DNA of 48,387 nt from Syntrophaceae bacterium UBA6109 (GCA_002428445.1 DIWJ01000013.1:1-48387); one strand, 5' to 3'; positions 1 through 11,200 are shown, numbered from the stretch's first letter. Notes: generated by a model from the sequence alone, not told the origin. A program made the numbers and translations.

Positions 1-14
1 TAGCGGTTGGAGAG

Positions 15-779
15 ATGGAAGAGTTTGACGTCGTATCGATAGAGAATGGTCTGCGTCTGGCAAGATGCGAGACCGTAACCGAAGAAGTCCCGTTCACGAT
101 CGAGGTGAACGGGAAGGAGCTGGCGACGCTGCTGGCGAGCCCGTGCGATTTGAGGCAGCTGGCGGCCGGTTTCCTCTTCACCTCGGGTTTGATCCGGGGG
201 GCTGAATCCATCCGGTCTCTGACGGTCGACGGGGAACGATGGAAGGCGGAGGTGGAAATCGACGAGCCCATCGCCGACGACCTCGCCTTCAAGCGGGTCT
301 ATACATCCGGTTGCGGGAGAGGCGTTATCTTCCACAATCCGCTGGATGTCCTGCAGCGGATTTCGCTGCCCGACGGTTTTGTCGTGGCTGCAACAAAGAT
401 TTCGGAACTGATGAAAGAGTTTCTCGGCCTGTCGGAAGAACACAGAAAGACCCGGGGCGTCCACAGCGCGGCGCTTGCGGACCGGGAAAGGATCCTCATT
501 TTCAAGGACGACATCGGGCGGCACAACGCCCTGGACAAGGTGATCGGCGAGGCGCTCCTGTCGGCGATCGATTTGCGGGAGGTCATGGCGGTGACGAGCG
601 GACGGATATCCTCCGAGATCGTCGCCAAGGTCATGCGCAGCGGAATTTCCGTGGTCGTATCCGCGGGGGTTCCGACCAATCAGGCGATCAAGCTGGCGAA
701 GGAGATCCGCATGACGCTTGCGGGTTCGGCCCGCGGCCGGCGGATGAACATCTACTGTCATGACCAGCGGATTCTCTAG
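15..779 (+). CDS. fdhD: Formate dehydrogenase accessory sulfurtransferase FdhD
   Basis: A 254-residue protein that matches FdhD along its whole length. FdhD passes sulfur from a cysteine desulfurase to the molybdenum or tungsten bis-pyranopterin cofactor before it is inserted into formate dehydrogenase, in the cytoplasm. Visible family marks are the early EEVPFTIEVNG strand, the loop TSGCGRG around Cys100, FKDDIGRHNALDKVIG (about residues 169-184), VTSGRISSE and SAGVPTNQAIKLA. Many FdhD proteins carry a Cys-x-x-Cys pair in the loop. Here only the first Cys is present, because the second position is Gly. The ATG at 15 is preceded by GGAGAG at a good distance. The three bases TAG at 1-3 could be the stop of a preceding gene. 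No formate dehydrogenase gene lies in the window. Confidence 0.93.
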   Translation: MEEFDVVSIENGLRLARCETVTEEVPFTIEVNGKELATLLASPCDLRQLAAGFLFTSGLIRGAESIRSLTVDGERWKAEVEIDEPIADDLAFKRVYTSGCGRGVIFHNPLDVLQRISLPDGFVVAATKISELMKEFLGLSEEHRKTRGVHSAALADRERILIFKDDIGRHNALDKVIGEALLSAIDLREVMAVTSGRISSEIVAKVMRSGISVVVSAGVPTNQAIKLAKEIRMTLAGSARGRRMNIYCHDQRIL

Positions 780-783
780 TCAG

Positions 784-907
784 CAGGCTGTTGAAAAACG
801 CCCGTCTGCGGCGTTTCCTTCGCCCCTCGCCGTTCGACGTACATCCCAGTACGGCTCACGGCTCGGGACTTCCGGGGCCTTGCATCCGGGCATTTTTGAA
901 CAGCCTG
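784..907. repeat. Long imperfect palindromic extragenic repeat (copy 1)
   Basis: The ends are inverted: CAGGCTGTTGAAAAACGC at 784-801 and, reversed, CAGGCTGTTCAAAAATGC from 890-907, 16 of 18 positions equal. The centre (around 837-853, GTAC...GTAC) is also self-complementary, so the 124-bp unit can fold into a long interrupted hairpin. It fills most of the gap between fdhD and metY. The unit resembles palindromic extragenic repeats I associate with Desulfobacterota genomes (from memory, not searched). A second copy starts at 48368. Confidence 0.75.
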
Positions 908-960
908 CAACACGAGATGAAGGAAGCTGACCATTCCGATTCCGCAGATGTCGGAAATGA

Positions 961-2271
<1,311 letters not shown>

Positions 2272-2285
2272 ACATCTCATCGTAT

Positions 2286-2314
2286 CTCCCCGTCCCTTCG
2301 GAAGGGCCGGGGAG
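2286..2314 (+). promoter_or_regulatory. Intercistronic stem-loop between metY and cysK
   Basis: CTCCCCG (2286-2292) pairs with CGGGGAG (2308-2314). Inside it CCCTT pairs with AAGGG across a CGG turn, separated by one T/C mismatch. No T-run follows, so it is not a classic terminator. It ends seven bases before the AGGAGG of cysK (2321-2326). It could stabilise or process the message, or lower readthrough; the role is inference. Confidence 0.5.
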
Positions 2315-2331
2315 CTTCAGAGGAGGTTCCC

Positions 2332-3255
2332 ATGTCAAGGATATTTGCAGATGTGACAAAGACGGTCGGCAACACGCCGCTGGTGAGGATCAATAAGCTC
2401 AACGCGGACTCGAAGGCGACGGTCCTCGTCAAACTGGATTTTTTCAATCCTCTTTCGAGCGTGAAGGACCGGATCGGTGTTGCCATGATCGAGGCCGCGG
2501 AGCAGGACGGTTTGCTGTCCAAGGATTCCGTTGTCGTCGAACCGACGAGCGGCAATACCGGCATCGCCCTGGCCTTTGTCTGCGCAGCCAAGGGTTACCG
2601 GCTGATCCTGACGATGCCGGATACGATGAGCGTGGAACGGCGGCAGCTCCTGAAGATCCTCGGCGCGGAACTGGTCCTCACGGAAGGCGCCAAGGGAATG
2701 AAGGGGGCGATCGAGAAAGCGGAGGAAATCGTCCGGACGACGGCCGGGAGTTTCATGCCCCAGCAGTTCAAGAATCCGGCAAACCCGGAAATCCACCGCC
2801 GGACAACCGCGGAAGAGATCTGGCGGGACACGGACGGGAACGTTGACGTCTTCGTCGCGGGCGTCGGCACGGGCGGAACGATCACCGGCGTCGGCGAGGT
2901 CCTCAAGCAGCGGAACCCGTCCGTACGGATCGTTGCCGTCGAACCCCTCGATTCTCCCGTCCTTTCGGGCGGGAAACCGGGGCCGCACAAAATCCAGGGG
3001 ATCGGGGCCGGTTTTGTTCCCGAGATCCTGAACCGGTCCGTTATCGACGAGATCATCCGGGTCCGGCACGAGGACGCCGGAGACACGGCGCGGGCGCTGG
3101 CGAGCCGGGAGGGAATCCTTGCCGGCATCTCCAGCGGGGCCAACCTCTGGGCCGCCCTGCAGGTCGCCGGACGTCCGGAGTCGGCAGGGAAGACGATCGT
3201 CGCCTTTATCTGCGATACCGGCGAACGGTATCTTTCGACGTGGCTGTTCCAGTGA
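2332..3255 (+). CDS. cysK: Cysteine synthase (O-acetylserine sulfhydrylase A)
   Basis: A 307-residue PLP enzyme of fold type II. It makes L-cysteine from O-acetylserine and sulfide. The PLP lysine is Lys45 in [11 protein letters not shown]. The substrate-binding loop is PTSGNTG (residues 71-77). The glycine-rich phosphate cup [12 protein letters not shown] and the C-terminal SSGAN segment are intact. The N-terminal GNTPLVRI is the usual start of the family. The ATG is preceded by AGGAGG. It sits 60 bases after metY, in the same run of sulfur-assimilating genes, so both cysteine and homocysteine are made by direct capture of sulfide. The exact paralogue (CysK versus CysM) is not certain, but the residues fit CysK. 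Confidence 0.92.
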   Translation: MSRIFADVTKTVGNTPLVRINKLNADSKATVLVKLDFFNPLSSVKDRIGVAMIEAAEQDGLLSKDSVVVEPTSGNTGIALAFVCAAKGYRLILTMPDTMSVERRQLLKILGAELVLTEGAKGMKGAIEKAEEIVRTTAGSFMPQQFKNPANPEIHRRTTAEEIWRDTDGNVDVFVAGVGTGGTITGVGEVLKQRNPSVRIVAVEPLDSPVLSGGKPGPHKIQGIGAGFVPEILNRSVIDEIIRVRHEDAGDTARALASREGILAGISSGANLWAALQVAGRPESAGKTIVAFICDTGERYLSTWLFQ

Positions 3256-3281
3256 GAGCCGGCGGAAAGCAGGTAACAGTC

Positions 3282-4427
3282 ATGGATAAGAAAGACAGCA
3301 TCGGCATTGTCGAAACTCAATATTTCACCTGCGGCGAGGGATCCGGCGGACTGCTTCTGGAGTCCGGCAGGACGCTTGCGCCCGTCACGCTGGCCTACGA
3401 AACCTACGGCAGGCTGAACCGGGAAAAGAGCAACGCCGTCCTCGTTCTCCACGCCCTGTCCGCCGATGCCCATGCGGCCGGTTTTCATGAGGACGAAAAC
3501 GAGGCCGGCTGGTGGGAGGCCATGATCGGGCCGGGCAAGGCCTTCGATACGGAGAAATATTTCGTCATCTGCTCGAACGTCATCGGCGGGTGCAAGGGCA
3601 GCACCGGTCCCTCTTCGGCCGACCCGGAGACTGGGAAGCCCTTCGCCCTCGATTTCCCGGTGGTCACGATCGCCGACATGGTCCAGGCGCAGAAGCGCCT
3701 GATCGATTTTCTCGGGATCGACAGGCTCCTGTGCGCCGTCGGCGGCTCCATGGGCGGCATGCAGGTCCTCCAGTGGGTCGCCTCGTATCCCGAACAGGTC
3801 AGGTCTGCGATTCCCATCGCCACGGCGTTGAAGACGTCGCCGCAGCAGATTGCCTTCAACGAGGTGGTCCGTCAGGCCATCATGGCCGATCCGGATTGGA
3901 GGGGCGGCGATTATTACGAATTCGGGCAGCCGGAACGGGGCCTGGCGCTCGCCCGCATGATCGGCCACATCACGTTCATGAGCGATCAGTCCATGGAGGA
4001 GAAGTTTTCGCGGAAACTCAAGAACGGCGCCTACAGCTTCCGGTTTGCCCCCGATTTCGAGGTTCAGGGCTATCTCCGGCACCGCGGCGACCGCTTCGTG
4101 AAACGTTTCGACGCGAACTCCTACCTGTACGTGACGAAGGCGATGGATTACTTCGATCTGTCCGGGAACGCTCTCTTTCCGAAAGAAACGGCGCCCGACG
4201 CCCGCTTCCTTGTCATCTCCTTCAAGTCCGACTGGCTCTATCCATCCTACCAGTCCCAGGACATTGTCCGGAAGCTTAAGGCGAGGCAGGCGGACACGAC
4301 CTACTGCGAGGTCGCATCGACCTACGGCCACGATGCGTTCCTGCTGGAAATAGAGGAGCAGACGTCCCTGATCGGACCGTTTCTCGAAAAGACCTTCAAG
4401 GGCTATGATGTGGTGAAGACTTTATGA
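3282..4427 (+). CDS. metX: Homoserine O-acetyltransferase
   Basis: A 381-residue alpha/beta-hydrolase-fold acyltransferase. It activates L-homoserine with acetyl-CoA for methionine synthesis. The catalytic triad can be read directly: Ser156 in GGSMGGMQ, Asp317 in FKSDWLYP and His350 in YGHDAFLLE. The family signature GGCKGSTGPSS lies at 102-112. An ATG at 3240 in the same frame would overlap cysK and add 14 residues without homology. The ATG at 3282, 26 bases after the cysK stop, is the better start, although its Shine-Dalgarno is weak. The stop overlaps the metW start by four bases (ATGA), the usual metX-metW coupling. Family members may use acetyl- or succinyl-CoA; the metY partner favours acetyl. 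Confidence 0.92.
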   Translation: MDKKDSIGIVETQYFTCGEGSGGLLLESGRTLAPVTLAYETYGRLNREKSNAVLVLHALSADAHAAGFHEDENEAGWWEAMIGPGKAFDTEKYFVICSNVIGGCKGSTGPSSADPETGKPFALDFPVVTIADMVQAQKRLIDFLGIDRLLCAVGGSMGGMQVLQWVASYPEQVRSAIPIATALKTSPQQIAFNEVVRQAIMADPDWRGGDYYEFGQPERGLALARMIGHITFMSDQSMEEKFSRKLKNGAYSFRFAPDFEVQGYLRHRGDRFVKRFDANSYLYVTKAMDYFDLSGNALFPKETAPDARFLVISFKSDWLYPSYQSQDIVRKLKARQADTTYCEVASTYGHDAFLLEIEEQTSLIGPFLEKTFKGYDVVKTL

Positions 4428-5029
4428 CGTACAACGACCTGCGTTTGGATTACCGCGTGATTTACGACATGATCGAACCGGGAGCCCGCGTTCTGGACCT
4501 GGGGTGCGGCAGCGGCGATCTCATGTACCTGCTCGCGCTCGACAAGGCCGCCAAGGTCCAGGGCGTCGAGCTGGACGAGACGGCGATCTACGAATGCGTG
4601 CGGCGCGGCCTCAGTGTCTTCCACGGCGACATTCAGAGCGGCCTGGAGGACTACCCCGACGGATCCTTCGATTACGTGATCCTGAACCAGAGCATGCAGG
4701 AAGTCCGGGAGGTCGATTTCGTGATCCGGGAGGCCCTGCGCGTCGGCAAGAGGGTCATCATCGGATTTCCCAATTTCGCCTACTGGAAGGCGCGGCTCAT
4801 GCTGTTCTTCCGCGGACGGGTTCCGATCACGTCTTCGCTTCCCTATCATTGGTACGATACGCCCAATGTGCGTTTTCTCAGCATCACCGACTTCCAGGAA
4901 TACTGCCGGGAAAAGAATCTGCGGGTCCTTTCGTCGCGTTATCTGGCGGAAAAGAAAGAAGTATCGTTCTGGCCAAATCTGCTGGCGCTGAACGCCCTCT
5001 TCCTCCTTGGGAAAAAGAGCACCCCGTGA
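4424..5029 (+). CDS. metW: Methionine biosynthesis protein MetW
   Basis: A 201-residue class I methyltransferase-fold protein that in many bacteria is encoded directly after metX and is needed for full MetX activity. The SAM-type motif I is ARVLDLGCGSGDLM (residues 21-34), followed by an acidic VELDE. Family-specific stretches are NQSMQEVR (88-95), GFPNFAYWKAR (114-124) and LPYHWYDTPNVRFLS (139-153). Translation is coupled to metX by an ATGA overlap. The reaction, if any, is not settled for the family. Metal or SAM dependence cannot be read from the sequence. Confidence 0.9.
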   Translation: MTYNDLRLDYRVIYDMIEPGARVLDLGCGSGDLMYLLALDKAAKVQGVELDETAIYECVRRGLSVFHGDIQSGLEDYPDGSFDYVILNQSMQEVREVDFVIREALRVGKRVIIGFPNFAYWKARLMLFFRGRVPITSSLPYHWYDTPNVRFLSITDFQEYCREKNLRVLSSRYLAEKKEVSFWPNLLALNALFLLGKKSTP

Positions 5030-5035
5030 ACCCGT

Positions 5036-5065
5036 CCGCGAACGGCGAAATGCAGGGTTTCGCGG
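5036..5065 (+). terminator. Possible stem-loop after the met operon
   Basis: CCGCGAA (5036-5042) pairs perfectly with TTCGCGG (5059-5065) over a 16-base loop, just after the metW stop. There is no T-tract, so termination would be weak or Rho-dependent. The 5100-5150 stretch that follows is clearly AT-richer than its surroundings and probably carries the promoter of the efflux genes, but I cannot fix the -35 and -10 boxes. Confidence 0.25.
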
Positions 5066-5183
5066 AAATCCCAGCCATATTCTTCATCGTAAAAGAACCT
5101 CTTCGGGTCCTTGAATTCTGCAAAATAATGATTAGCGTAATATTCAGGAAGCGGTTTCCGGATATGGAAAAGGAGAAAATATC

Positions 5184-5573
5184 ATGAAAAGAATCGTTTT
5201 GGCGATGCTGGTCCTCCTGCTCTCGACAGGATGGGCATTCGCGAAGGGATATGAAGTGAAGAAGACAGCCGGGGATTATACCGTTGTCGTGAAGATCGAT
5301 AAGAATCCTCCCGTGACGGGGCAAAACCATATGGAAGTGGCCGTCACGGACAAGAAAGGTGCAGCGGTAAGCGATGCCGTCCTCGACGTGGATTACGGTA
5401 TGCCGGCGATGCCGGGGATGCCGGCCATGAATTACAGGACAAAGGCGGCGCCGACGGGGAAGGACTATACGGCGATGCTGGATTTCTCCATGTCCGGTGC
5501 CTGGACGATCACAGTCAAGATCAACAAGGGCGGCAAGACCCAGTCGGTGAAGCTGAATGTGGATGTCCGTTAG
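5184..5573 (+). CDS. Met-rich periplasmic YtkA/FixH-like protein of a metal efflux operon
   Basis: A 129-residue exported protein. A signal peptide is clear (KR, hydrophobic core, cleavage near AFA-K, residue 20). The rest is a small beta-sandwich of the YtkA-like type, with pairs of strands ending in WTITVKINKGGK. Residues 71-84 hold a methionine cluster, YGMPAMPGMPAMNY, with five Met in ten positions. Clusters of this kind bind Cu(I) or Ag(I) in periplasmic copper proteins, so metal capture for the pump downstream is a fair inference. AAGGAG lies ten bases before the ATG. Its end overlaps the next gene by 17 bases, so it is probably the first gene of the efflux operon. Confidence 0.7.
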   Translation: MKRIVLAMLVLLLSTGWAFAKGYEVKKTAGDYTVVVKIDKNPPVTGQNHMEVAVTDKKGAAVSDAVLDVDYGMPAMPGMPAMNYRTKAAPTGKDYTAMLDFSMSGAWTITVKINKGGKTQSVKLNVDVR

Positions 5574-6834
5574 ACCAAGAGCGGCGGCCGTGTTTCTCAT
5601 GACGGTCTTCCTGCTGGCCGCAGCGAAGCTCTGCGCCCAGGAAGCGGTCCTGGAGGATTGGATCGAGGAGGCGCTCCGGAACAACCCCGAGATCCGTGCC
5701 TCGCAGTCCGGCGTCGAAGCGGCGAAGTATCGTATTCCGCAGGCCCGGGCGCTTGCCGATCCGATGTTCGGCGTCGGCTACCAGAACGAAGGTTTCACCC
5801 GTTACACCTACGGCGAGATGGAAGGGGCGCAGTGGATGTTCTCCGCATCCCAGTCGCTGCCTTTTCCCGGAAAGCGTTCCCTGAAGGAGGAAATGACGGA
5901 AAAGGATGCGCAGAGCCTGGAGGCCCAGCATGAGGCCCTGCGGCTCAAGACGGCGCTTCGTGTGCGGGAACTGTATTTCGACCTGTTTTTCCAGCACAAG
6001 GGTCTCGCGCTTCTGCAGGGGAAAAGGGCGCTCCTGTCGAGCATCGAGGACCTGGCCCTCGGCCGTTACGCGGCCGGAAAGGCGATGCAGCAGGAAGTCC
6101 TCATGGCGCAAACGGAGAAGTACATGCTCCTGGAAAAGGAGGAAATGATCCGGCAGAAGATCCTTTCCCTTGAGGCCCTGGTCGCATCCGTACTGGGCAG
6201 ACGCGAACCGGGCTCCGTCGGCGTTCCCGCCCTCCGTCCCCCGCAGGGATTGGAGGCGGACCGGGAGGACTTGATCGGGATGGCGGTGGAACGTTCCCCG
6301 GAGGTCCGGGCCAGGGGCAGGATGATCGAAGCGGCCGATGCAAGGCTCCGGATGGCCGGCAAGGAGTACTATCCGGATTTCTTGGTCGGCGCCAACTATT
6401 TCAATCGCTCCGGTGATTTCCAGGACATGTGGAGCGCCACGATCGGCATCAACATTCCGATTTTTTACAAGTCGAAACAGGACATGGCCGTTCTTGAGGC
6501 GAAAGCCGGTCTGAACCGGGCGAAACAGGAAGCGGATTCGCTGAAACTGATGATTGCCGCCGCGATCCGCGATAATTTTTCCATGATCCGGGCAGCGGAG
6601 AAACTCATGGAATTGTACAGGAGCGGGCTGATCCCGAAGAATACGCAGGACCTGGAGTTGGCCCTCAGCGGCTATCGCACGGGCAGTGCCGACGCGTCCA
6701 CGGCTGTCGCGCGGCTGAAGGGGCTCCTGGATTATGAGACGCTCTACTGGAGCCAGTACGCTGAGCGGGAGAAGGCCGTCGCCCGGATCCGGGCAATCTC
6801 CGGGGAAGCGGAGCAGGAGAGGGGAGGGAAGTAG
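5557..6834 (+). CDS. TolC/CusC-family outer-membrane efflux protein
   Basis: A 425-residue outer-membrane channel subunit. The N-terminus is a signal peptide (AVFLMTVFLLAAAKLCAQ). The body shows the TolC pattern: long helices opened by WIEEALRNNPEIRASQSGVE, a beta-strand pair FGVGYQNEGF and FPGKRSLKEE, and a second, similar half after FLVGANYF. CzcC/CusC proteins of metal efflux systems have this length. It overlaps the YtkA-like gene and lies two bases before the adaptor gene, so the three are translated together. ATG codons at 5557 and 5563 are both possible starts. Confidence 0.85.
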   Translation: MWMSVRPRAAAVFLMTVFLLAAAKLCAQEAVLEDWIEEALRNNPEIRASQSGVEAAKYRIPQARALADPMFGVGYQNEGFTRYTYGEMEGAQWMFSASQSLPFPGKRSLKEEMTEKDAQSLEAQHEALRLKTALRVRELYFDLFFQHKGLALLQGKRALLSSIEDLALGRYAAGKAMQQEVLMAQTEKYMLLEKEEMIRQKILSLEALVASVLGRREPGSVGVPALRPPQGLEADREDLIGMAVERSPEVRARGRMIEAADARLRMAGKEYYPDFLVGANYFNRSGDFQDMWSATIGINIPIFYKSKQDMAVLEAKAGLNRAKQEADSLKLMIAAAIRDNFSMIRAAEKLMELYRSGLIPKNTQDLELALSGYRTGSADASTAVARLKGLLDYETLYWSQYAEREKAVARIRAISGEAEQERGGK

Positions 6835-6836
6835 GG

Positions 6837-8054
6837 ATGATCTTGCGGATTGCGATCGCCGCTCTGCTGGGGGCGCTGTGCATTCTTCACTTCCCGCCGG
6901 CGGATCCGGTTCCCGGGACGGCGGAGGCGTGGGCTCAGGATCACTCGGGGCACGGGGCCGCCGTACCTGCAAAGCCGAAGCCCGCACCGAAAGCCGGGTC
7001 TCCCGCCATGTCGAAGGCCGGAGAATCCGGGGAGGCCGCCCCGCAAGTCGAGATCGGCCCCGGCCGGATGCAGTTTCTCGGCGTCAAGACGGCGAAGGCC
7101 GTCTATCAACCCGTGCGCAGGACGGTGCGCACGGTCGGACGGTTTGAATACGACGAGAGGCGGCTTGCCACGGTCAACACAAAGATCGAAGGCTGGATCG
7201 AAACGCTCTATGTGGACTACACGGGACGGCTCGTGAAGAAAGGCGAGGCGCTGGTCGAGATCTACAGCCCGGAACTGATCGCGACGCAGCAGGAGTTCCT
7301 GAACGTACTTGCCTGGACGAAGCGACGGGTGGCCGATGACGATCCCCTTGGAAAGCAGATCGCCGGGGATGCCGAATCCCTCCTGGATGCGTCAAGAAGG
7401 CGCCTGCGGCTTTGGGACATCTCCGACGAGCAGATCCGGAAGATCGAGGAAACGGGCAAACCGGTGCGTACGCTCACCCTCTTCAGCCCCGTGGACGGAA
7501 CGGTTCTTCAGAAAATGGCCGTCGCCGGCATGCGCGTCATGCCGGGGGAGAAGCTCTTCGACGTGGCCGACCTTTCCGTCCTCTGGATTATCGCCGATGT
7601 CTATGAATACGAGCTCCCCCTCATCCGCGTCGGCCAGGAGGCGCGCGTGCGCCTCAGCTATTTTCCGGGCAGGGAGTTCGTCTCCCGGGTGGAGTATATC
7701 TATCCGACGGTGTCCGCAGATACGAGGACTGGACGGGTCCGCCTCTCCATAGCGAACGGACAGGGCGCATTGAAACCCCAGATGTACGCCGATGTGGAAT
7801 TTCGCATCGATCTCGGGCGGCGGCTGACCGTGCCGGATTCCGCGGTGATCGATACGGGAACGGGCCAGGTGGTTTACGTGGACAAGGGCGAAGGAAATTT
7901 CGAGCCCCGTCAGGTCTTGACGGGCGTGCGCGCGGACGGTGTCGTGGAAATCCTGAAAGGCTTGAGAAGCGGGGAAAAGGTGGCGGCGACGGGGAACTTC
8001 CTCATCGATTCCGAGGCGCAGCTCAAGGGTGTGAAACCCCTGCCGGGAAAGTAA
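6837..8054 (+). CDS. RND efflux periplasmic adaptor, CusB-like
   Basis: A 405-residue membrane-fusion protein. After a signal sequence (cleavage near residue 33) comes a His-bearing HSGHG (36-40) and a flexible Pro/Lys/Ala linker. Then follow the first barrel strand VKTAKAVYQPVRRTVRTVGR, the lipoyl half-motif (WIETLYVDYTGRLVKKGEAL), a helical hairpin and the second lipoyl half (VDGTVLQKMAVAGMRVMPGE). It ends in a membrane-proximal domain (VYVDKGEGNFEPRQV). The order and the YVDYTGRLVKKGEALVEIYSPEL segment are typical of CusB. It would bridge the channel and the inner-membrane pump. GGGAGGG precedes the ATG. Confidence 0.87.
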   Translation: MILRIAIAALLGALCILHFPPADPVPGTAEAWAQDHSGHGAAVPAKPKPAPKAGSPAMSKAGESGEAAPQVEIGPGRMQFLGVKTAKAVYQPVRRTVRTVGRFEYDERRLATVNTKIEGWIETLYVDYTGRLVKKGEALVEIYSPELIATQQEFLNVLAWTKRRVADDDPLGKQIAGDAESLLDASRRRLRLWDISDEQIRKIEETGKPVRTLTLFSPVDGTVLQKMAVAGMRVMPGEKLFDVADLSVLWIIADVYEYELPLIRVGQEARVRLSYFPGREFVSRVEYIYPTVSADTRTGRVRLSIANGQGALKPQMYADVEFRIDLGRRLTVPDSAVIDTGTGQVVYVDKGEGNFEPRQVLTGVRADGVVEILKGLRSGEKVAATGNFLIDSEAQLKGVKPLPGK

Positions 8055-8104
8055 CGACAAAGAAATGGCCAGCATGCCGGCGATGACAGCCCATCTTCCC
8101 GTCA

Positions 8105-8170
8105 TCCCGGACCTGATCCGGGATCCAGGTCTTCAGACGGATCGGATTCCAGGTTCCGCCGGAATGGCGG
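8105..8170. repeat. Short extragenic palindromes between adaptor and pump genes
   Basis: TCCCGGA (8105-8111) and TCCGGGA (8117-8123) form a perfect 7-bp stem over a five-base loop. CCGCC (8156-8160) and GGCGG (8166-8170) form a second small stem. The text between reads GGATCCAGG...GGATTCCAGG, a wording I associate with dispersed REP-like elements in Proteobacteria (from memory). It occupies most of the 168-base gap that breaks the otherwise tight efflux operon. Confidence 0.5.
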
Positions 8171-8222
8171 CATCCTATCATTCCTCGTTGCCATACGATG
8201 GGGTGGTGAGTTTGGACCCGAT

Positions 8223-11200
8223 ATGATCGCAAGAATAATCGGATCTAGCGCCCGCAATAGATTCGCCGTCTTTCTTATGACGGCCCTCATCGTCGTCTGG
8301 GGTTACTGGGCCCTGACGAACACACCGCTCGACGCCCTGCCGGACTTGAGCGATACCCAGGTGATTATCTACACGGAATGGACGGGACGCAGCCCCGACC
8401 TCGTTGAAGACCAGGTCACCTATCCGATCGCCTCGACGCTGCTTGCGGCCCCCAAGGTCCAGGCGGTGCGCGGATTTTCCTTCCTGGGGAGTTCCTTCAT
8501 TTACGTCATCTTCGACGAGGGGACGGACATCTACTGGGCCCGGAGCCGCGTCCTGGAGTACCTTCAGGGGGTGAAAAACAAAATCCCTTCCGACGTCAAC
8601 CCCGTCCTCGGTCCCGATGCCACCAGCCTCGGGTGGGGCTTTTCCTATGCCGTTGTCGATGAAACAGGTGGGCACGACCTTGCCGAACTTCGCAGCATCC
8701 AGGATTATATCATCAAGCTCGGCGTGGAAAGCGTCCCGGGCGTTTCCCAGGTGGCGAGCGTGGGCGGCTTCGTGAAGCAGTATCAGATCACGGTCGATCC
8801 CAACCGCCTGGCGGCTTATAACATCCCCATCACCAAAGTCCTGGAGGCCGTCAAAAAGAGCAACCGCGACGTCGAGGGACGCGTCCTGGAACTCTCCGGT
8901 GCGGAGTACATGGTTCGGGGGCGCGGCTACGTCAAGGGGATCGGGGACCTGGAGAGCATCGCCGTCGGGGCGAGCCCGGGTGGAACGCCCATCCATCTCA
9001 GAGACGTGGCACGCATCCAGCTGGGGCCGGAAATCCGGAGGGGATTGGCGGACCTGGACGGCCGGGGCGAAGTGGCGGGCGGGATCGTCATTGTCCGCTT
9101 CGGAGAAAATGTCCTGTCCGTTATCGAACGTGTGAGGGAAAAGATCAACAAGGGCATCGCTCCCAGCCTTCCCAAGGGAGTGAAGATCGTCACAACCTAC
9201 GACCGCTCCGATCTCATCCTGCGCGCCATCGACACCCTCAGAGACGAGATTGTCAAGCTGACGATCGCGGTCAGCGCAGTCTGTCTCGTCTTTCTTTTCC
9301 ACCTGCCGAGCGCATTGGTCGTCATTGTCACGCTGCCTGTCGCCATCCTCATGGCCTTTATCGCCATGTTCTATCTGGGTGTTACGTCCAACGTCATGAG
9401 CCTTTCCGGCATTGCCATCGCCATCGGCACGATGGTGGACGCCGCCATTATCATGGTTGAGAATGCCCACAAGAAACTCGAAGAGTGGGAGCACGAGGGA
9501 AAGCCGGGAAACCGGACGGATGTTATCATCGAAGCCGCCAAGGAGGTGGGCCCGTCCCTCTTTTTCTCGCTTCTCGTTATTACGGTGGCATTTCTTCCGG
9601 TCTTCACTCTTCAGGGACAGGCGGGTCGGCTGTTCAAACCCCTGGCCTACACGAAGACCTTTGCCATGCTCTTTGCTTCCTTTCTGGCCCTCACCCTTAC
9701 GCCCGTCCTCATGACCATTTTTATTCGGGGGAAAATCCGGTTTGAAGAGAAGAACCCGGTCAGTTTCGTTCTGCACAAGCTCTACGAACCGGTCGTCCGC
9801 TTTTCTCTTCGCTTCCGGAAGACCGTGATTATTTCCGCGGTCCTCATCACGGTCCTGACGGTCTACCCGTTCCTGAAGCTCGGTTCGGAATTCATGCCGC
9901 CCCTCTTCGAGGGCACGCTGTTCTATATGCCCGTCACGGTGCCCGGGGCCGGCGTGTCCGAAGTCGCAAAGCTCTTGCAGATGCAGGACGCCATTTTGAA
10001 GAGGATCCCCGAGGTCGCGCAGGTGTTTGGAAAGGCCGGGCGGGCAGAGACCGCTACCGACCCGGCGCCGCTGGAGATGTTTGAAACGGTCATCAACCTG
10101 AAGCCCGAATCGGAGTGGCGGCCGGGCGTGACCGTCGAGACCCTCAAGGATGAGATGAACGACGCCCTGGACATTCCCGGCGTGTCCAATTCTTTCACCA
10201 TGCCGATCAAGGCCAGGATCGACATGCTGGCAACAGGCATCCGGACGCCCGTGGGAATCAAGATCCTCGGGCCGGATCTTAAGGAGATCGAAAAGATCGG
10301 ACTTGACCTGGAGCATCATCTCAAGGACATCCCCGGCACCCGGAGCGTCTATGCGGAACGGGTGACGACAGGCTATTTTCTCGACATCGCCGTTCAACGG
10401 GAAGCGGCGGCGCGATACGGCCTCACGGTGGACGACGTGGGCGAGGTGATCCAGGCGGCCATCGGCGGCATGAACCTGACGGTTACGGTAGAAGGACGGG
10501 CGCGGTATCCCGTCAACGTCCGCTATCCGCGTAATCTGCGCAACGACATCGATCAGCTCAAGCGGGTCCTCGTGCCGGTCATGATGACCGGTCTTTCCAA
10601 ATCTCCCCCGGCCGGCGCGACGGGAATGACGCTTCCCACCGCGAGCACGCAGATCCCCCTGGGCGCGATAGCCGACTTTAAAATCGTCAAGGGACCGACC
10701 GCCATCAAGAGCGAAGAAGGTCTTTTGACCGCCTACGTTTACATCGATTTCTCCGGCCGGGATATGGGCGGCTATGTCGAAGAGGCAAAGCAGAAGGCGT
10801 CAACGCTGAGAATCCCCGAGGGCTACCGGCTCGTCTGGAGCGGTGAATACGAGCATCTGATCAAGACGCAGGATCGGCTCAAGGTCGTCATCCCCCTGAC
10901 CCTCTTCATGGTCTTTGTCCTCATCTATCTGAACACACGATCGACCACCAAAACCATGATTGTTCTTCTGGCCGTGCCCTTTTCGCTGGTCGGATCGTTC
11001 TGGCTCCTTTATATCCTCAACTACAACATGAGCATCGCCGTCTGGGTGGGGATCATCGCCTTGGCCGGTCTGGATGCGGAAACGGGAGTGATTATGCTCC
11101 TGTATCTGGACCTTGCTTATGACCGCTGGAAAAAAGAAGGCCGGATGAACACGCTTGCCGACTTGAGAGAAAGCATTATGTTCGGGGCCGTCAAGAGGAT

